A DNA stretch of 64,000 nucleotides from Microvirga solisilvae. Lineage in GTDB: Bacteria; Pseudomonadota; Alphaproteobacteria; Rhizobiales; Beijerinckiaceae. A program made the position numbers and the translations under genes. The stretch's first letter is position 1. Each line of letters starts with the position of its first letter. Location of the stretch: the NCBI RefSeq assembly GCF_022808595.1, contig NZ_JAKUCN010000001.1, positions 310,001-374,000 on the forward strand, given 5' to 3'. This document shows, in pieces, positions 53,898 to 61,262 of the stretch. The notes beneath the pieces were generated by a model. The model searched no databases, was not told the DNA's origin, and saw only the letters and a list, made by a program, of their open reading frames with translations.

Positions 53898-54425
53898 ATG
53901 CCTATGATCGCTCGTATCGCCTTGGGCTGCGCCGTCGCCATGTGTGCCTTGCCGGCTGCCGCCTCCGACCGCGCCACCATCGACACTCTCGTGGCGCAGC
54001 ATGCCAAGATGCATGGGGTGCCTGAAGCGCTGATCCATCGGGTCATCAGACGTGAAAGCGGCTACAATCCCCAAGCCAAGAGCAGGCTCTATTGGGGGCT
54101 CATGCAGATCCATTACAATACAGCCCGCGGTATGGGCTATACGGGTCCCGCATCCGGCCTGCTCGATGCGAATACCAATCTGACCTATGCCGTTCCTTAC
54201 CTTGCTAATGCCTATCGGGTCGCAGGCGGCAATTTCGACCGCGCGGTCTCCCTCTATGCGGGAGGCTATTATTATGTGGCCAAGAGCAAGGGGATGCTGG
54301 GGCAGCTCCGCACGGCCATGAGCCGGCCTGTCTCCGCTGATCCAGAGACGACGGGCTCGATTGCGACGAGCGCATCTCCTGCGACCGTAAAGGCAGCAAA
54401 CGTGGTGACGCCGCCCGAGCGCTGA
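53898..54425 (+). CDS. Lytic transglycosylase (SLT domain)
   Basis: A 175-residue exported murein transglycosylase. The signal peptide ends at AAAS near residue 23. The SLT domain has VPEALIHRVIRRESGYNPQA with the catalytic Glu, then YWGLMQIHYNTARGMGY and TYAVPYLANAYR. The Gly-Leu-Met-Gln-Ile variant is typical of this group. The C-terminus is Ser/Thr-rich. Two nearby ATGs (53898, 53904) are possible starts. Confidence 0.9.
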   Translation: MPMIARIALGCAVAMCALPAAASDRATIDTLVAQHAKMHGVPEALIHRVIRRESGYNPQAKSRLYWGLMQIHYNTARGMGYTGPASGLLDANTNLTYAVPYLANAYRVAGGNFDRAVSLYAGGYYYVAKSKGMLGQLRTAMSRPVSADPETTGSIATSASPATVKAANVVTPPER

Positions 54426-54568
54426 ATCCAACCGCATTCCATCGGCGACATTCATGCGCTGGCTTCGAGGCGCGGCCTCCTTTGCGCAGCGCATGAATGG
54501 GCTGGTCGTTGTGGAAATTGCGTCGTCTCGACACAATTCCATGACATGCCAATTGCGAGGAGGCCTTC

Positions 54569-54862
54569 ATGATCCAACTGGGCAATGGTGAAGGCTATCC
54601 GGGCGGGCATGATCCCGCCGTGCCACCGCAGGAGGCGCCTATGTCCGAGGAAACGAACAACCCTCTCTACATTCTGGCAGCCATTACTCTCGGCATTCCG
54701 ATCGTGGCCTTGATCCTGCTGGTCGCGACAAATCCCGGCGTGCAGGAAGGAATGCTCTCGATCCTGGCCATGTTCATCGTGCTGTCCGCTTTCGCGGTTG
54801 CCGCGATGTTCGAGATCAAACGGCTCGCTGATCAGCCGCCACAGGGTAAGGACCACCCTTAA
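54569..54862 (+). CDS. Small two-helix membrane protein
   Basis: A protein of up to 97 residues with two hydrophobic helices (LYILAAITLGIPIVALILLV and GMLSILAMFIVLSAFAVAAM) and a charged tail. Two starts are almost equally good: ATG 54569 with GAGGAGG upstream, or ATG 54641 (MSEETNN) with AGGAGG five bases upstream. The second gives a 73-residue protein. No family was recognised. Confidence 0.65.
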   Translation: MIQLGNGEGYPGGHDPAVPPQEAPMSEETNNPLYILAAITLGIPIVALILLVATNPGVQEGMLSILAMFIVLSAFAVAAMFEIKRLADQPPQGKDHP

Positions 54863-54927
54863 TGACTTCGTTGTGAACGGCGGGAACTCGCAGGGAACCA
54901 GGGTTCGGATCGCCCGTTTCCAGCATT

Positions 54928-55326
54928 ATGAAGCCGCGCCGTGAGATCTTGCATCGACCCGTCGTGCTCCTTGTGGAGGACGAACTTCTCGTGCGTCTCA
55001 CGCAGGTCGAAATCCTGCGCGATGCTAAGTTCTGGGTTGTCGAGGCACAGGACGCCGATGAAGCCTTCGACCTTCTCAGGCAGCGCCCGGACATCAATGT
55101 CGTGCTCACCGACGTGAATATGCCCGGCTCCATCGACGGTTTCGAATTCGCCCGTCTTGTTCGGCAGGGCTGGCCCGAAGTAGGTGTTCTCGTTATCTCC
55201 GGCAAGGTGGCGCCTAAAGATGGGGATCTCCCGGAAGGCACGCATTTCCTGCAGAAGCCGATCCGGTCCGATGCGCTTGTCGAGGCTTTAAAGCAAAGCA
55301 TGGCTCCAAAGGCGCTCGAGGCGTGA
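54928..55326 (+). CDS. Single-domain response regulator
   Basis: A 132-residue CheY-like receiver without output domain. The acidic pair is in LLVEDELLVRL, the phosphoacceptor Asp in VVLTDVNMPGSIDGFEFA, and the Lys in FLQKPIRSDALVEAL. Such regulators often act with hybrid kinases in Rhizobiales. No FATGUY motif is present, so it does not look like a general stress response regulator. No kinase is adjacent. Confidence 0.88.
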   Translation: MKPRREILHRPVVLLVEDELLVRLTQVEILRDAKFWVVEAQDADEAFDLLRQRPDINVVLTDVNMPGSIDGFEFARLVRQGWPEVGVLVISGKVAPKDGDLPEGTHFLQKPIRSDALVEALKQSMAPKALEA

Positions 55327-55390
55327 CGACAGACATCAATCGTACCCGGTTCTATACCTCCGACAGCCTATGCATCGCGGAGGAGCGCGT

Positions 55391-55639
55391 ATGACCAGGC
55401 CCAAGGTCGCATTCGGAGGCCGGCACATTGCCTTGCCACGCTCGAAAGCTCTGAGGATCGGTCTCGGCGTTGCGCTGATGATTGGAGGGCTCGCTGGCTT
55501 CTTGCCCATCCTTGGCTTCTGGATGGTGCCGCTGGGGCTACTCGTCCTGTCCTTCGACCTTCCGGCCGCGCGCAGGCTGCGCCGCCGCACCGTTGTCTGG
55601 TGGGAGCGCCGCCGGCGTGCAAGGAAAGGTCTTCGTTAG
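55391..55639 (+). CDS. Small hypothetical membrane protein
   Basis: An 82-residue protein. A basic N-terminus is followed by one or two hydrophobic helices (LRIGLGVALMIGGLAGFLPI and GFWMVPLGLLVLSFDLP) and a strongly Arg-rich C-terminus (RRRTVVWWERRRRARKG). GGAGGAG lies upstream of the ATG at 55391; a longer reading from 55370 is less likely. Proteins of this type (PLGLLVLSxDLP) are common in Rhizobiales, with unknown function. Its end overlaps the convergent YidB gene. Confidence 0.7.
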   Translation: MTRPKVAFGGRHIALPRSKALRIGLGVALMIGGLAGFLPILGFWMVPLGLLVLSFDLPAARRLRRRTVVWWERRRRARKGLR

Positions 55640-56115
55640 GACGGCAGCCGCCCTTCGGGCGTGTATTGGTCTACAGCGTTGGGCAGCTCCCGCGACAGAC
55701 GCGCGAGAATCTCCTCGCGGGAAAGGCCTGTCTGCTGCGTCAGTGTCTCCAGCACGTCTGGGCCGATCGCCTGCTCGAGCTGCGGCGGCTCGATTTCCTT
55801 GTTGGGGCCGGTGCTCACCCAGGAATCGGCGACATCACCTTGTCCGCTCTGACGGAAGCTGTCGAGAAGCTCACCGAGCCCGCCGTTCAACAATCCGCCG
55901 GCTCCCGCCGCTCCGCCAAGTCCACCCAGCAGACCGCCAAGTCCACCGAGGCCGCCTAGGCCACCGTCTCCTGACTGCTGCGGTTGACCGGGCTGACCGG
56001 GCGTGCCCGCCTGCTGACCACGCAGCATTTCTGCGATCTTGTCCCGGTTCTGATAACCGGCGATGGCGAGAAGGCCCAGAAGGGCTGTCATTGAAGGGAA
56101 ACCGCGGCTGCTCAT
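55636..56115 (-). CDS. YidB/DUF937 family protein
   Basis: A 159-residue protein with a hydrophobic N-terminus and a Gly-rich low-complexity centre (repeats of GGLGGL, about residues 50-80). The C-terminal domain has ADSWVSTGPNKEIEPPQLEQ and the helix QQTGLSREEILARLSRELPN, which is the YidB/DUF937 pattern. Function is unknown. Repeated inverted CCTGAT motifs lie directly upstream (56123-56186). Confidence 0.83.
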   Translation of the reverse strand: MSSRGFPSMTALLGLLAIAGYQNRDKIAEMLRGQQAGTPGQPGQPQQSGDGGLGGLGGLGGLLGGLGGAAGAGGLLNGGLGELLDSFRQSGQGDVADSWVSTGPNKEIEPPQLEQAIGPDVLETLTQQTGLSREEILARLSRELPNAVDQYTPEGRLPS

Positions 56116-56122
56116 GGCATTG

Positions 56123-56186
56123 CTCCTGATAACCGATCAGGAACAGCGAAAGTGGGAAAAGGGTTCCTGATCGCAGTGATCAGGAG
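56123..56186. promoter_or_regulatory. Nested inverted repeats with an ECF-like motif
   Basis: CGATCAGGAAC (56134-56144) and GTTCCTGATCG (56163-56173) are perfect inverted copies, and CTCCTGAT (56123) and ATCAGGAG (56179) form an outer pair. On the minus strand the inner arms give GGAAC-N17-TGTT, one base from the EcfG consensus GGAAC-N16/17-CGTT. It lies between YidB and the EcfG-type sigma gene. Regulatory role is inferred. Confidence 0.45.
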
Positions 56187-56355
56187 GGATATGGAGCTTG
56201 CGAGGCGGCTCTCAAGTTTTTCGAACCATGCATAGATGGCTCGGCCCTTCGGGAGTGAAATTCGACATTGGTCGAGGGCCGGAAACGGAAAAATCCTGAG
56301 GTCGAATTGTCGCCCGAGTATTTAAATGCGCAAGGCGTGCCCCAGATAACCGGAC

Positions 56356-57069
56356 ATGCCCGATAAGACAAAATCTTTTCCCCAGAACACCCCTGTGGTC
56401 GCCTCCGGAGCGGCCTTGAGCGCTGCCGTCCGTCTTCATCTCGGCAAGCAGCTGCGTTCCCTCTACGGAGACCCTGCAGAAGACAAGTTGCCCCGCGATC
56501 TGGCGAAGCTCGCCGAACGCGTGGCCCAGGTCATCCGCGCCCATACGGAGCCGGTTGACCAAGCCTTCATCGATGGCGTGATGGACGCGCTGCCGAACCT
56601 GCGCGCCTTTGCTCTCTCGCTTACCGGAAAGCTCGATCAGGCCGAGGATCTGGTGCAGGACACGGTCCTCAAGGCGCTCACGAAGCAGGAGACCTTCGAG
56701 GCCGGCACGAACCTGCAGGCATGGCTCTTCACCATTCTGCGCAACGGATTCTACTCGACCCACCGTAAGACGAGCCGCGAGGTCGAAGACGGCGATGGCG
56801 CCCATGCGGCGAGCATGGTGGCGATCCCGGACCAGGAGGACAAGCTCGCGCTTCAGGACCTCTCGACCGCGCTCGAGAAGTTGCCGCAGGAGCAGCGTGA
56901 GGCGATCATCCTCATCGGCGCCGAAGGCATGTCCTATGAGGATGCGGCGGAAGCTCTCGGCGTGAAAGTCGGTACCATCAAGAGCCGCGTGAACCGCGCC
57001 CGCAACCGGCTCGCGGAACTGATGGGCGTGGCCGCCGAGCGTCTGCACAACCACACCGCCGACGCCTGA
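56356..57069 (+). CDS. EcfG-type general stress sigma factor with NepR-like N-terminus
   Basis: A 237-residue sigma factor. Residues 75-235 match EcfG (ECF15): region 2 has AEDLVQDTVLKALTKQETF and LFTILRNGFYSTHRK, and region 4 has LPQEQREAIILIGAEGMSYE and GVKVGTIKSRVNRARNRL. A normal EcfG has about 170-185 residues. The extra N-terminus contains LHLGKQLRSLYGDPAEDKLP followed by DLAKLAERV (residues 27-56), which follows the NepR anti-sigma consensus (LGxxLRxxY..x..P..xxxLLxxL). No separate nepR or phyR gene is adjacent. Confidence 0.88.
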   Translation: MPDKTKSFPQNTPVVASGAALSAAVRLHLGKQLRSLYGDPAEDKLPRDLAKLAERVAQVIRAHTEPVDQAFIDGVMDALPNLRAFALSLTGKLDQAEDLVQDTVLKALTKQETFEAGTNLQAWLFTILRNGFYSTHRKTSREVEDGDGAHAASMVAIPDQEDKLALQDLSTALEKLPQEQREAIILIGAEGMSYEDAAEALGVKVGTIKSRVNRARNRLAELMGVAAERLHNHTADA

Positions 57070-57260
57070 TCTCCAACAACACGAAACTGGCTGCGCATGA
57101 ACGTGAGGCTATTTGCTTCACCTTCACGCGCAGCTTTCTTTCGTCTGCCTAAAATATCAGCGGCCAGGAAGGGCCGCATTCCTGAACTTTTCCATGAGCT
57201 TCATGGTTGAGCTGACAGCTGGTGGGTGCTCGCAAACGCTTCTCTGCCAAGGAGGGGAGC

Positions 57261-57683
57261 ATGGAACACAGGCCTCTGTCTGAAATCGGCCACGTGGCCG
57301 ATCTGAAGCCCTCGCAAATCCCTGTTTTGTCAAAACGCGAACGTCTGGACCGCTGGGCCGAGCTGCTCGAGCGGGAGCCGGATCGCATTTTGCATACGCT
57401 CGACGAGATCGAGTGGAAGCCCAAGGCAGCGCGACTTGCTATGCGCGCCGACAATTCCGCCCTGACGGTGGCTTTCAACGATCCGGTTCTGCGCACGGCA
57501 GGCTTGCTCAGCGACAAGTTCGGGGATGCGATAAACTTCTTCCAGATCTCCGAGCACGACGCGCATATCGTCCTCTGCTCGTGCCATGGGGGCGAGTTCA
57601 TGCGTTCGGAAGAGGCGGCGCGGCGGGTGCGCGGCATCCGCTCTCCCAGCCTCTGGTCGCTGTATTTCGGCTGGCTTCGATAA
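57261..57683 (+). CDS. Hypothetical protein
   Basis: A 140-residue soluble protein. The N-terminal half is charged and helical (LSKRERLDRWAELLEREPDR). The C-terminal half includes FMRSEEAARRVRGIRSPSLW and one CSCHGG pair of cysteines. The ATG at 57261 has AGGAGGGG upstream, a strong ribosome-binding site, and excludes a longer frame from 57222. It lies 190 bases after the sigma factor gene. No family was recognised. Confidence 0.7.
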   Translation: MEHRPLSEIGHVADLKPSQIPVLSKRERLDRWAELLEREPDRILHTLDEIEWKPKAARLAMRADNSALTVAFNDPVLRTAGLLSDKFGDAINFFQISEHDAHIVLCSCHGGEFMRSEEAARRVRGIRSPSLWSLYFGWLR

Positions 57684-57983
57684 GGGCCGGGCTCCGGTGT
57701 CCTCCAGACCTTCTCTAGAGAGGCGAACTCGCCGGGGCCTGCCATATGCGCGTGGGGAAGAGGCAGGGAAGATCTCAGGAAGCTTAAGTATTGGCTTGGC
57801 TGCATAAGTGTAATTATATCTATCGGAAATTTCACAACTTGAGTTATTAAGCTAAGTTGCTGCGCATATTTGCTTAAGTATCTGAATAAAGGTCTAGCAA
57901 AAATGCATTTCTACTACTTATGAGGTATCAAGAATCGCGATTCGCCATGCTCTAGTCCTCGGGTGGTTCAGTCGAGGATAAGT
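57684..57983. other. AT-rich intergenic region before the metalloproteases
   Basis: No gene is supported. From about 57790 to 57950 the sequence is far richer in A and T than its surroundings. It includes CAACTT...AAGTTG as an imperfect palindrome near 57836-57860. It probably contains the promoter of the first serralysin-type gene. Confidence 0.45.
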
Positions 57984-59366
57984 ATGACATCTACTTTTAC
58001 GGTCGCCCGCACGGGCAATCAGGATATCGACGGCATTCTTTCCAGCGTACGCTGGAGCAATTCCACTCTCACCTATAGTTTTCCAAAACAAGCATCGTTC
58101 TACGAAAGCACCTATGGCTCAGGAGAGCCGCATGACAGCTTCGGTGCATTGAATACGAGTCAGGTCAGGGCCGCACGCGAAGTCTTCGCTATGATGGCAT
58201 CCGTGAGCAATTTGAGTTTCACGGAGATCACCGAAACCCAAGAGACCCACGCCACCTTGCGGCTGGCCAATGCAGATACGCCGCCGGCGGCATGGACCTA
58301 TCTGCCGGACACGTCACCTGAAGGAGGCGATACGTGGTTCGGCCCTACCAATGGCTGGTTCGGGAATCCGGTCCGGGGCGGCTATGGATACTATGCCTTC
58401 ATGCATGAGATGCTTCACGGCGTCGGGCTGAAGCACGGCAATGAAGACGGCGCTTTCGGCGCCATGACAACAGCGCGCGATTCTATGGAGTACTCCGTCA
58501 TGACCTATCGCTCCTATGTGGGAGCGCCGGGCCAGTACGTGGAGAACGAGGAATGGGGCTACGCTCAGTCCTTGATGATGTATGACATCCTGGCCCTGCA
58601 GCATCTCTACGGGGCCGATTACACCACCAACAGCGGCAACACGGTCTACAAGTGGAATCCTGCAACAGGCCAGGAATTCATCAACGGCGTGGGCCAGGTA
58701 GCACCCGGCGGCAACCGCATCTTCATGACGGTCTGGGATGGCGGTGGTAACGACACCTACGATTTTGCAAACTATAAAACCAACCTCACCGTCGACCTGC
58801 GTCCCGGGCAGTGGTCCCGCCTATCCACCACGCAGATTGCCCAGCTCGGTGACGGTCAATATGCGCGTGGCAATGTTGCCAATGCCCTGACCTATAACAG
58901 GGACAATCGCTCCCTCATCGAGAACGCGATCGGAGGAATCGGAAACGACGTCATGATCGGCAATGTCATTGCCAACAACCTCAAGGGTGGAGCAGGGGCC
59001 GACAAGCTGTATGGCCTGCAGGGCAACGACTATCTTTCAGGTGGGTCGGGGAAGGATATCTTCGTCTTCAATACCACGCTGAGCCGCACGTCGAATGTCG
59101 ATCGTCTTCTCGATTATTCCGTTGTTGACGATACGATCTATCTCGAGAACGCGATTTTCACGAAGATTGGAGCTGTCGGCAAGCTCGCCTCCGCCGCTTT
59201 CTGGGCTGCCGCAAAAGCTCATGATTCCAGCGATCGTATTCTTTACGACAAGGCTTTGGGTGGGCTCTATTACGATGCGGACGGAACGGGCAAAGCCGCT
59301 TCGGTCGCGATCGCTCAACTACCAAAGAACTTAAGCATGTCGGCCGCCGAATTCGTTATCGTCTAG
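57984..59366 (+). CDS. Serralysin-type RTX metalloprotease (first of tandem pair)
   Basis: A 460-residue secreted zinc protease of the M10B family without an N-terminal signal peptide. The zinc motif HEMLHGVGLKH occupies residues 141-151 (HExxHxxGxxH), and the Met-turn is in SVMTYRSYVG (Met173). The RTX part is short (GGAGADKLYG, GNDYLSGG). The C-terminal 100 residues carry the VDDTIYLEN, AAFW, KAHDSSDRILYD module shared with the genes at 17600 and 59487. The ATG at 57984 has GAGG upstream; GTG 57963 is less likely. Confidence 0.93.
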   Translation: MTSTFTVARTGNQDIDGILSSVRWSNSTLTYSFPKQASFYESTYGSGEPHDSFGALNTSQVRAAREVFAMMASVSNLSFTEITETQETHATLRLANADTPPAAWTYLPDTSPEGGDTWFGPTNGWFGNPVRGGYGYYAFMHEMLHGVGLKHGNEDGAFGAMTTARDSMEYSVMTYRSYVGAPGQYVENEEWGYAQSLMMYDILALQHLYGADYTTNSGNTVYKWNPATGQEFINGVGQVAPGGNRIFMTVWDGGGNDTYDFANYKTNLTVDLRPGQWSRLSTTQIAQLGDGQYARGNVANALTYNRDNRSLIENAIGGIGNDVMIGNVIANNLKGGAGADKLYGLQGNDYLSGGSGKDIFVFNTTLSRTSNVDRLLDYSVVDDTIYLENAIFTKIGAVGKLASAAFWAAAKAHDSSDRILYDKALGGLYYDADGTGKAASVAIAQLPKNLSMSAAEFVIV

Positions 59367-59370
59367 GGGC

Positions 59371-59390
59371 GGGGCGGCATCTGCCGCCCC
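59371..59390 (+). terminator. Hairpin after the first metalloprotease gene
   Basis: GGGGCGGC and GCCGCCCC form an 8-bp stem with a 4-base loop, directly after the stop. It is followed by TCTATCCTT, a weak T-tract, so termination may be partial. Confidence 0.6.
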
Positions 59391-59486
59391 TCTATCCTTA
59401 AGAGCTGAGCCGTTAACTCGACGGGAGCCTTCAAACAGGTTCGCGCAAGCCAAGTATGAGATCTTATCCCTAGCGGAGGATCCTGC

Positions 59487-61139
59487 ATGGCGCAGACGGC
59501 GAACGTTACCGCGAGTGGCAGCCAAAACATCGACGCTCTGTTCTCCGGAATCAGGTGGGATGCTGTAACGTTGAGCTACAGCTTTCCCGAAAGCCCTTCA
59601 TATTACGAGCCCAATTATATCGGCGGTGAGCCTCACAAGAGTTTCTCGCCTCTGGCGCCGTTTCAGGTGAGTGCAGCGCGCAAGATTTTCGCGATGTTTG
59701 CATCGGTCGCCAATATCGACTTCACCGAAGTCCAGGAGAATGCGTTCAACCACGCGGATTTACGTTTGGCAGGAGCGGATATCGCGGCGCCTGCATGGGC
59801 CTATTATCCCAGCGCCAGCCCCGACGGTGGGGATGCATGGTTTCGTTCCGAGACGAGCTGGTTCAGCGATGTGCGCATGGGAAGCTACGGCTTCTATGTC
59901 TTCATTCACGAGATCGGCCATGTACTGGGCCTGAAGCATGGGCATGAGACGAGCAAGTTCGGCGCGTTGCCTGCCGCGCGTAACTCCATGGAATTCTCCA
60001 TCATGACCTACTACTCCTATGTGGGAGCGTCCGGTGTCTTCCTGGAGAATGAGCAGTGGGGTTATGCGCAGTCGCTGATGATGGATGACATCGCGGCCCT
60101 GCAGCATATGTACGGTGCTGACTACACCACCAACGCCGGCAACACCGTCTATCAGTGGAATGTCGCATCGGGCGAGTCCATCATCAACGGTGTCAGGCAG
60201 GGACTCCCTGGCGGCAATCGCATCTTCATGACAGTGTGGGACGGCGGCGGCAACGACACCTACGATTTCACGAATTACAAAACCAATCTCACCGTCGACC
60301 TTCGTCCAGGATCATGGACGAAGCTGTCGTCGACGCAGATCGCGGAACTCGGCTACGAACAGCCTGCGCGCGGGAATGTCGCCAATGCTCTTCTTTATCA
60401 GAGCGATCTGCGTTCCCTGATTGAGAACGCCAAAGGCGGTTCAGGACATGACATCATTATCGGCAATATCACAGGCAACACGCTATGGGGAAATGCCGGT
60501 AATGATCTGCTCAATGGACTTCAAGGCGCCGACACTATGTACGGCGGTGCGGGCAATGATTCCTATCATCTGGACAATCCAAAAGACCGTGTGATCGAGA
60601 CCGCCGCCGGCGGCACGGCAGACCGTGTGGTCTCCCCGTTCAGCTACGCGCTCGGTTCCTATCTCGAGAATCTGACCGGCACAGGCACGGCCTCGATCAT
60701 GCTCACCGGAAATGCGTTGAATAACGCCATTACCGGCAATTCGGCCGCCAACCGCATCCGCGGTATGGGCGGGAATGACAAGCTCAACGGCGGACTCGGC
60801 AACGACACCCTTATCGGGGGCGCCGGGAAAGATGCCTTCATCTTCAACACACGTCCCAGTGTCAGCAATCTTGACCTTATCTTGGGCTTCTCCGTAGCCG
60901 ATGATGTGATTTATCTCGATAACGCGGTGTTCCCGAAACTGGGAAAGACCGGCCAGCTTGCCGCCACGGCCTTCTGGATGGGCTCAAAAGCTCAGGACAG
61001 CTCCGACAGGATTGTCTACAATCCGGGTCTCGGGGCGCTTTCTTATGATCCGGATGGGACCGGCAAAGCGGCTCAGGTGATGATTGCCTGGCTCCCGAAA
61101 GGCCTCAAGATGACCCCCGGCGATCTTTGGGTCATTTGA
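59487..61139 (+). CDS. Serralysin-type RTX metalloprotease (second of tandem pair)
   Basis: A 550-residue M10B protease, homologous along its length to the gene directly upstream. The zinc motif HEIGHVLGLKH is at residues 141-151 and the Met-turn SIMTYYSYVG has Met173, the same positions as in the first copy. The RTX part is about 90 residues longer (GNAGNDLLNG, YGGAGNDSYH, GGLGNDTLIGG). The C-terminal module reads VADDVIYLDN, AFW and KAQDSSDRIVYN. The ATG has GGAGGA upstream. It is a probable type I secretion substrate. Confidence 0.94.
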   Translation: MAQTANVTASGSQNIDALFSGIRWDAVTLSYSFPESPSYYEPNYIGGEPHKSFSPLAPFQVSAARKIFAMFASVANIDFTEVQENAFNHADLRLAGADIAAPAWAYYPSASPDGGDAWFRSETSWFSDVRMGSYGFYVFIHEIGHVLGLKHGHETSKFGALPAARNSMEFSIMTYYSYVGASGVFLENEQWGYAQSLMMDDIAALQHMYGADYTTNAGNTVYQWNVASGESIINGVRQGLPGGNRIFMTVWDGGGNDTYDFTNYKTNLTVDLRPGSWTKLSSTQIAELGYEQPARGNVANALLYQSDLRSLIENAKGGSGHDIIIGNITGNTLWGNAGNDLLNGLQGADTMYGGAGNDSYHLDNPKDRVIETAAGGTADRVVSPFSYALGSYLENLTGTGTASIMLTGNALNNAITGNSAANRIRGMGGNDKLNGGLGNDTLIGGAGKDAFIFNTRPSVSNLDLILGFSVADDVIYLDNAVFPKLGKTGQLAATAFWMGSKAQDSSDRIVYNPGLGALSYDPDGTGKAAQVMIAWLPKGLKMTPGDLWVI

Positions 61140-61143
61140 GCAA

Positions 61144-61163
61144 AGGGACCCGGTAACGTCCCT
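61144..61163 (+). terminator. Weak hairpin after the second metalloprotease gene
   Basis: AGGGAC and GTCCCT form a 6-bp stem around an 8-base loop, followed by GTTTA. It is a possible but weak terminator. Confidence 0.35.
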
Positions 61164-61262
61164 GTTTAGCCGCTACTTTCCGTCAATTTGACTTCCCGGC
61201 GGGTTTGGAGGACACCTCCGCCTTTGCGGGGTTGCCCCGCCTTAATTCCTGTCGGCAAAGGC

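Noticed and set aside
54928..55326. Response regulator considered as PhyR or an SdrG-type partner of the nearby EcfG sigma factor
   Set aside because: It has no sigma-like domain (PhyR) and no FATGUY motif (SdrG).
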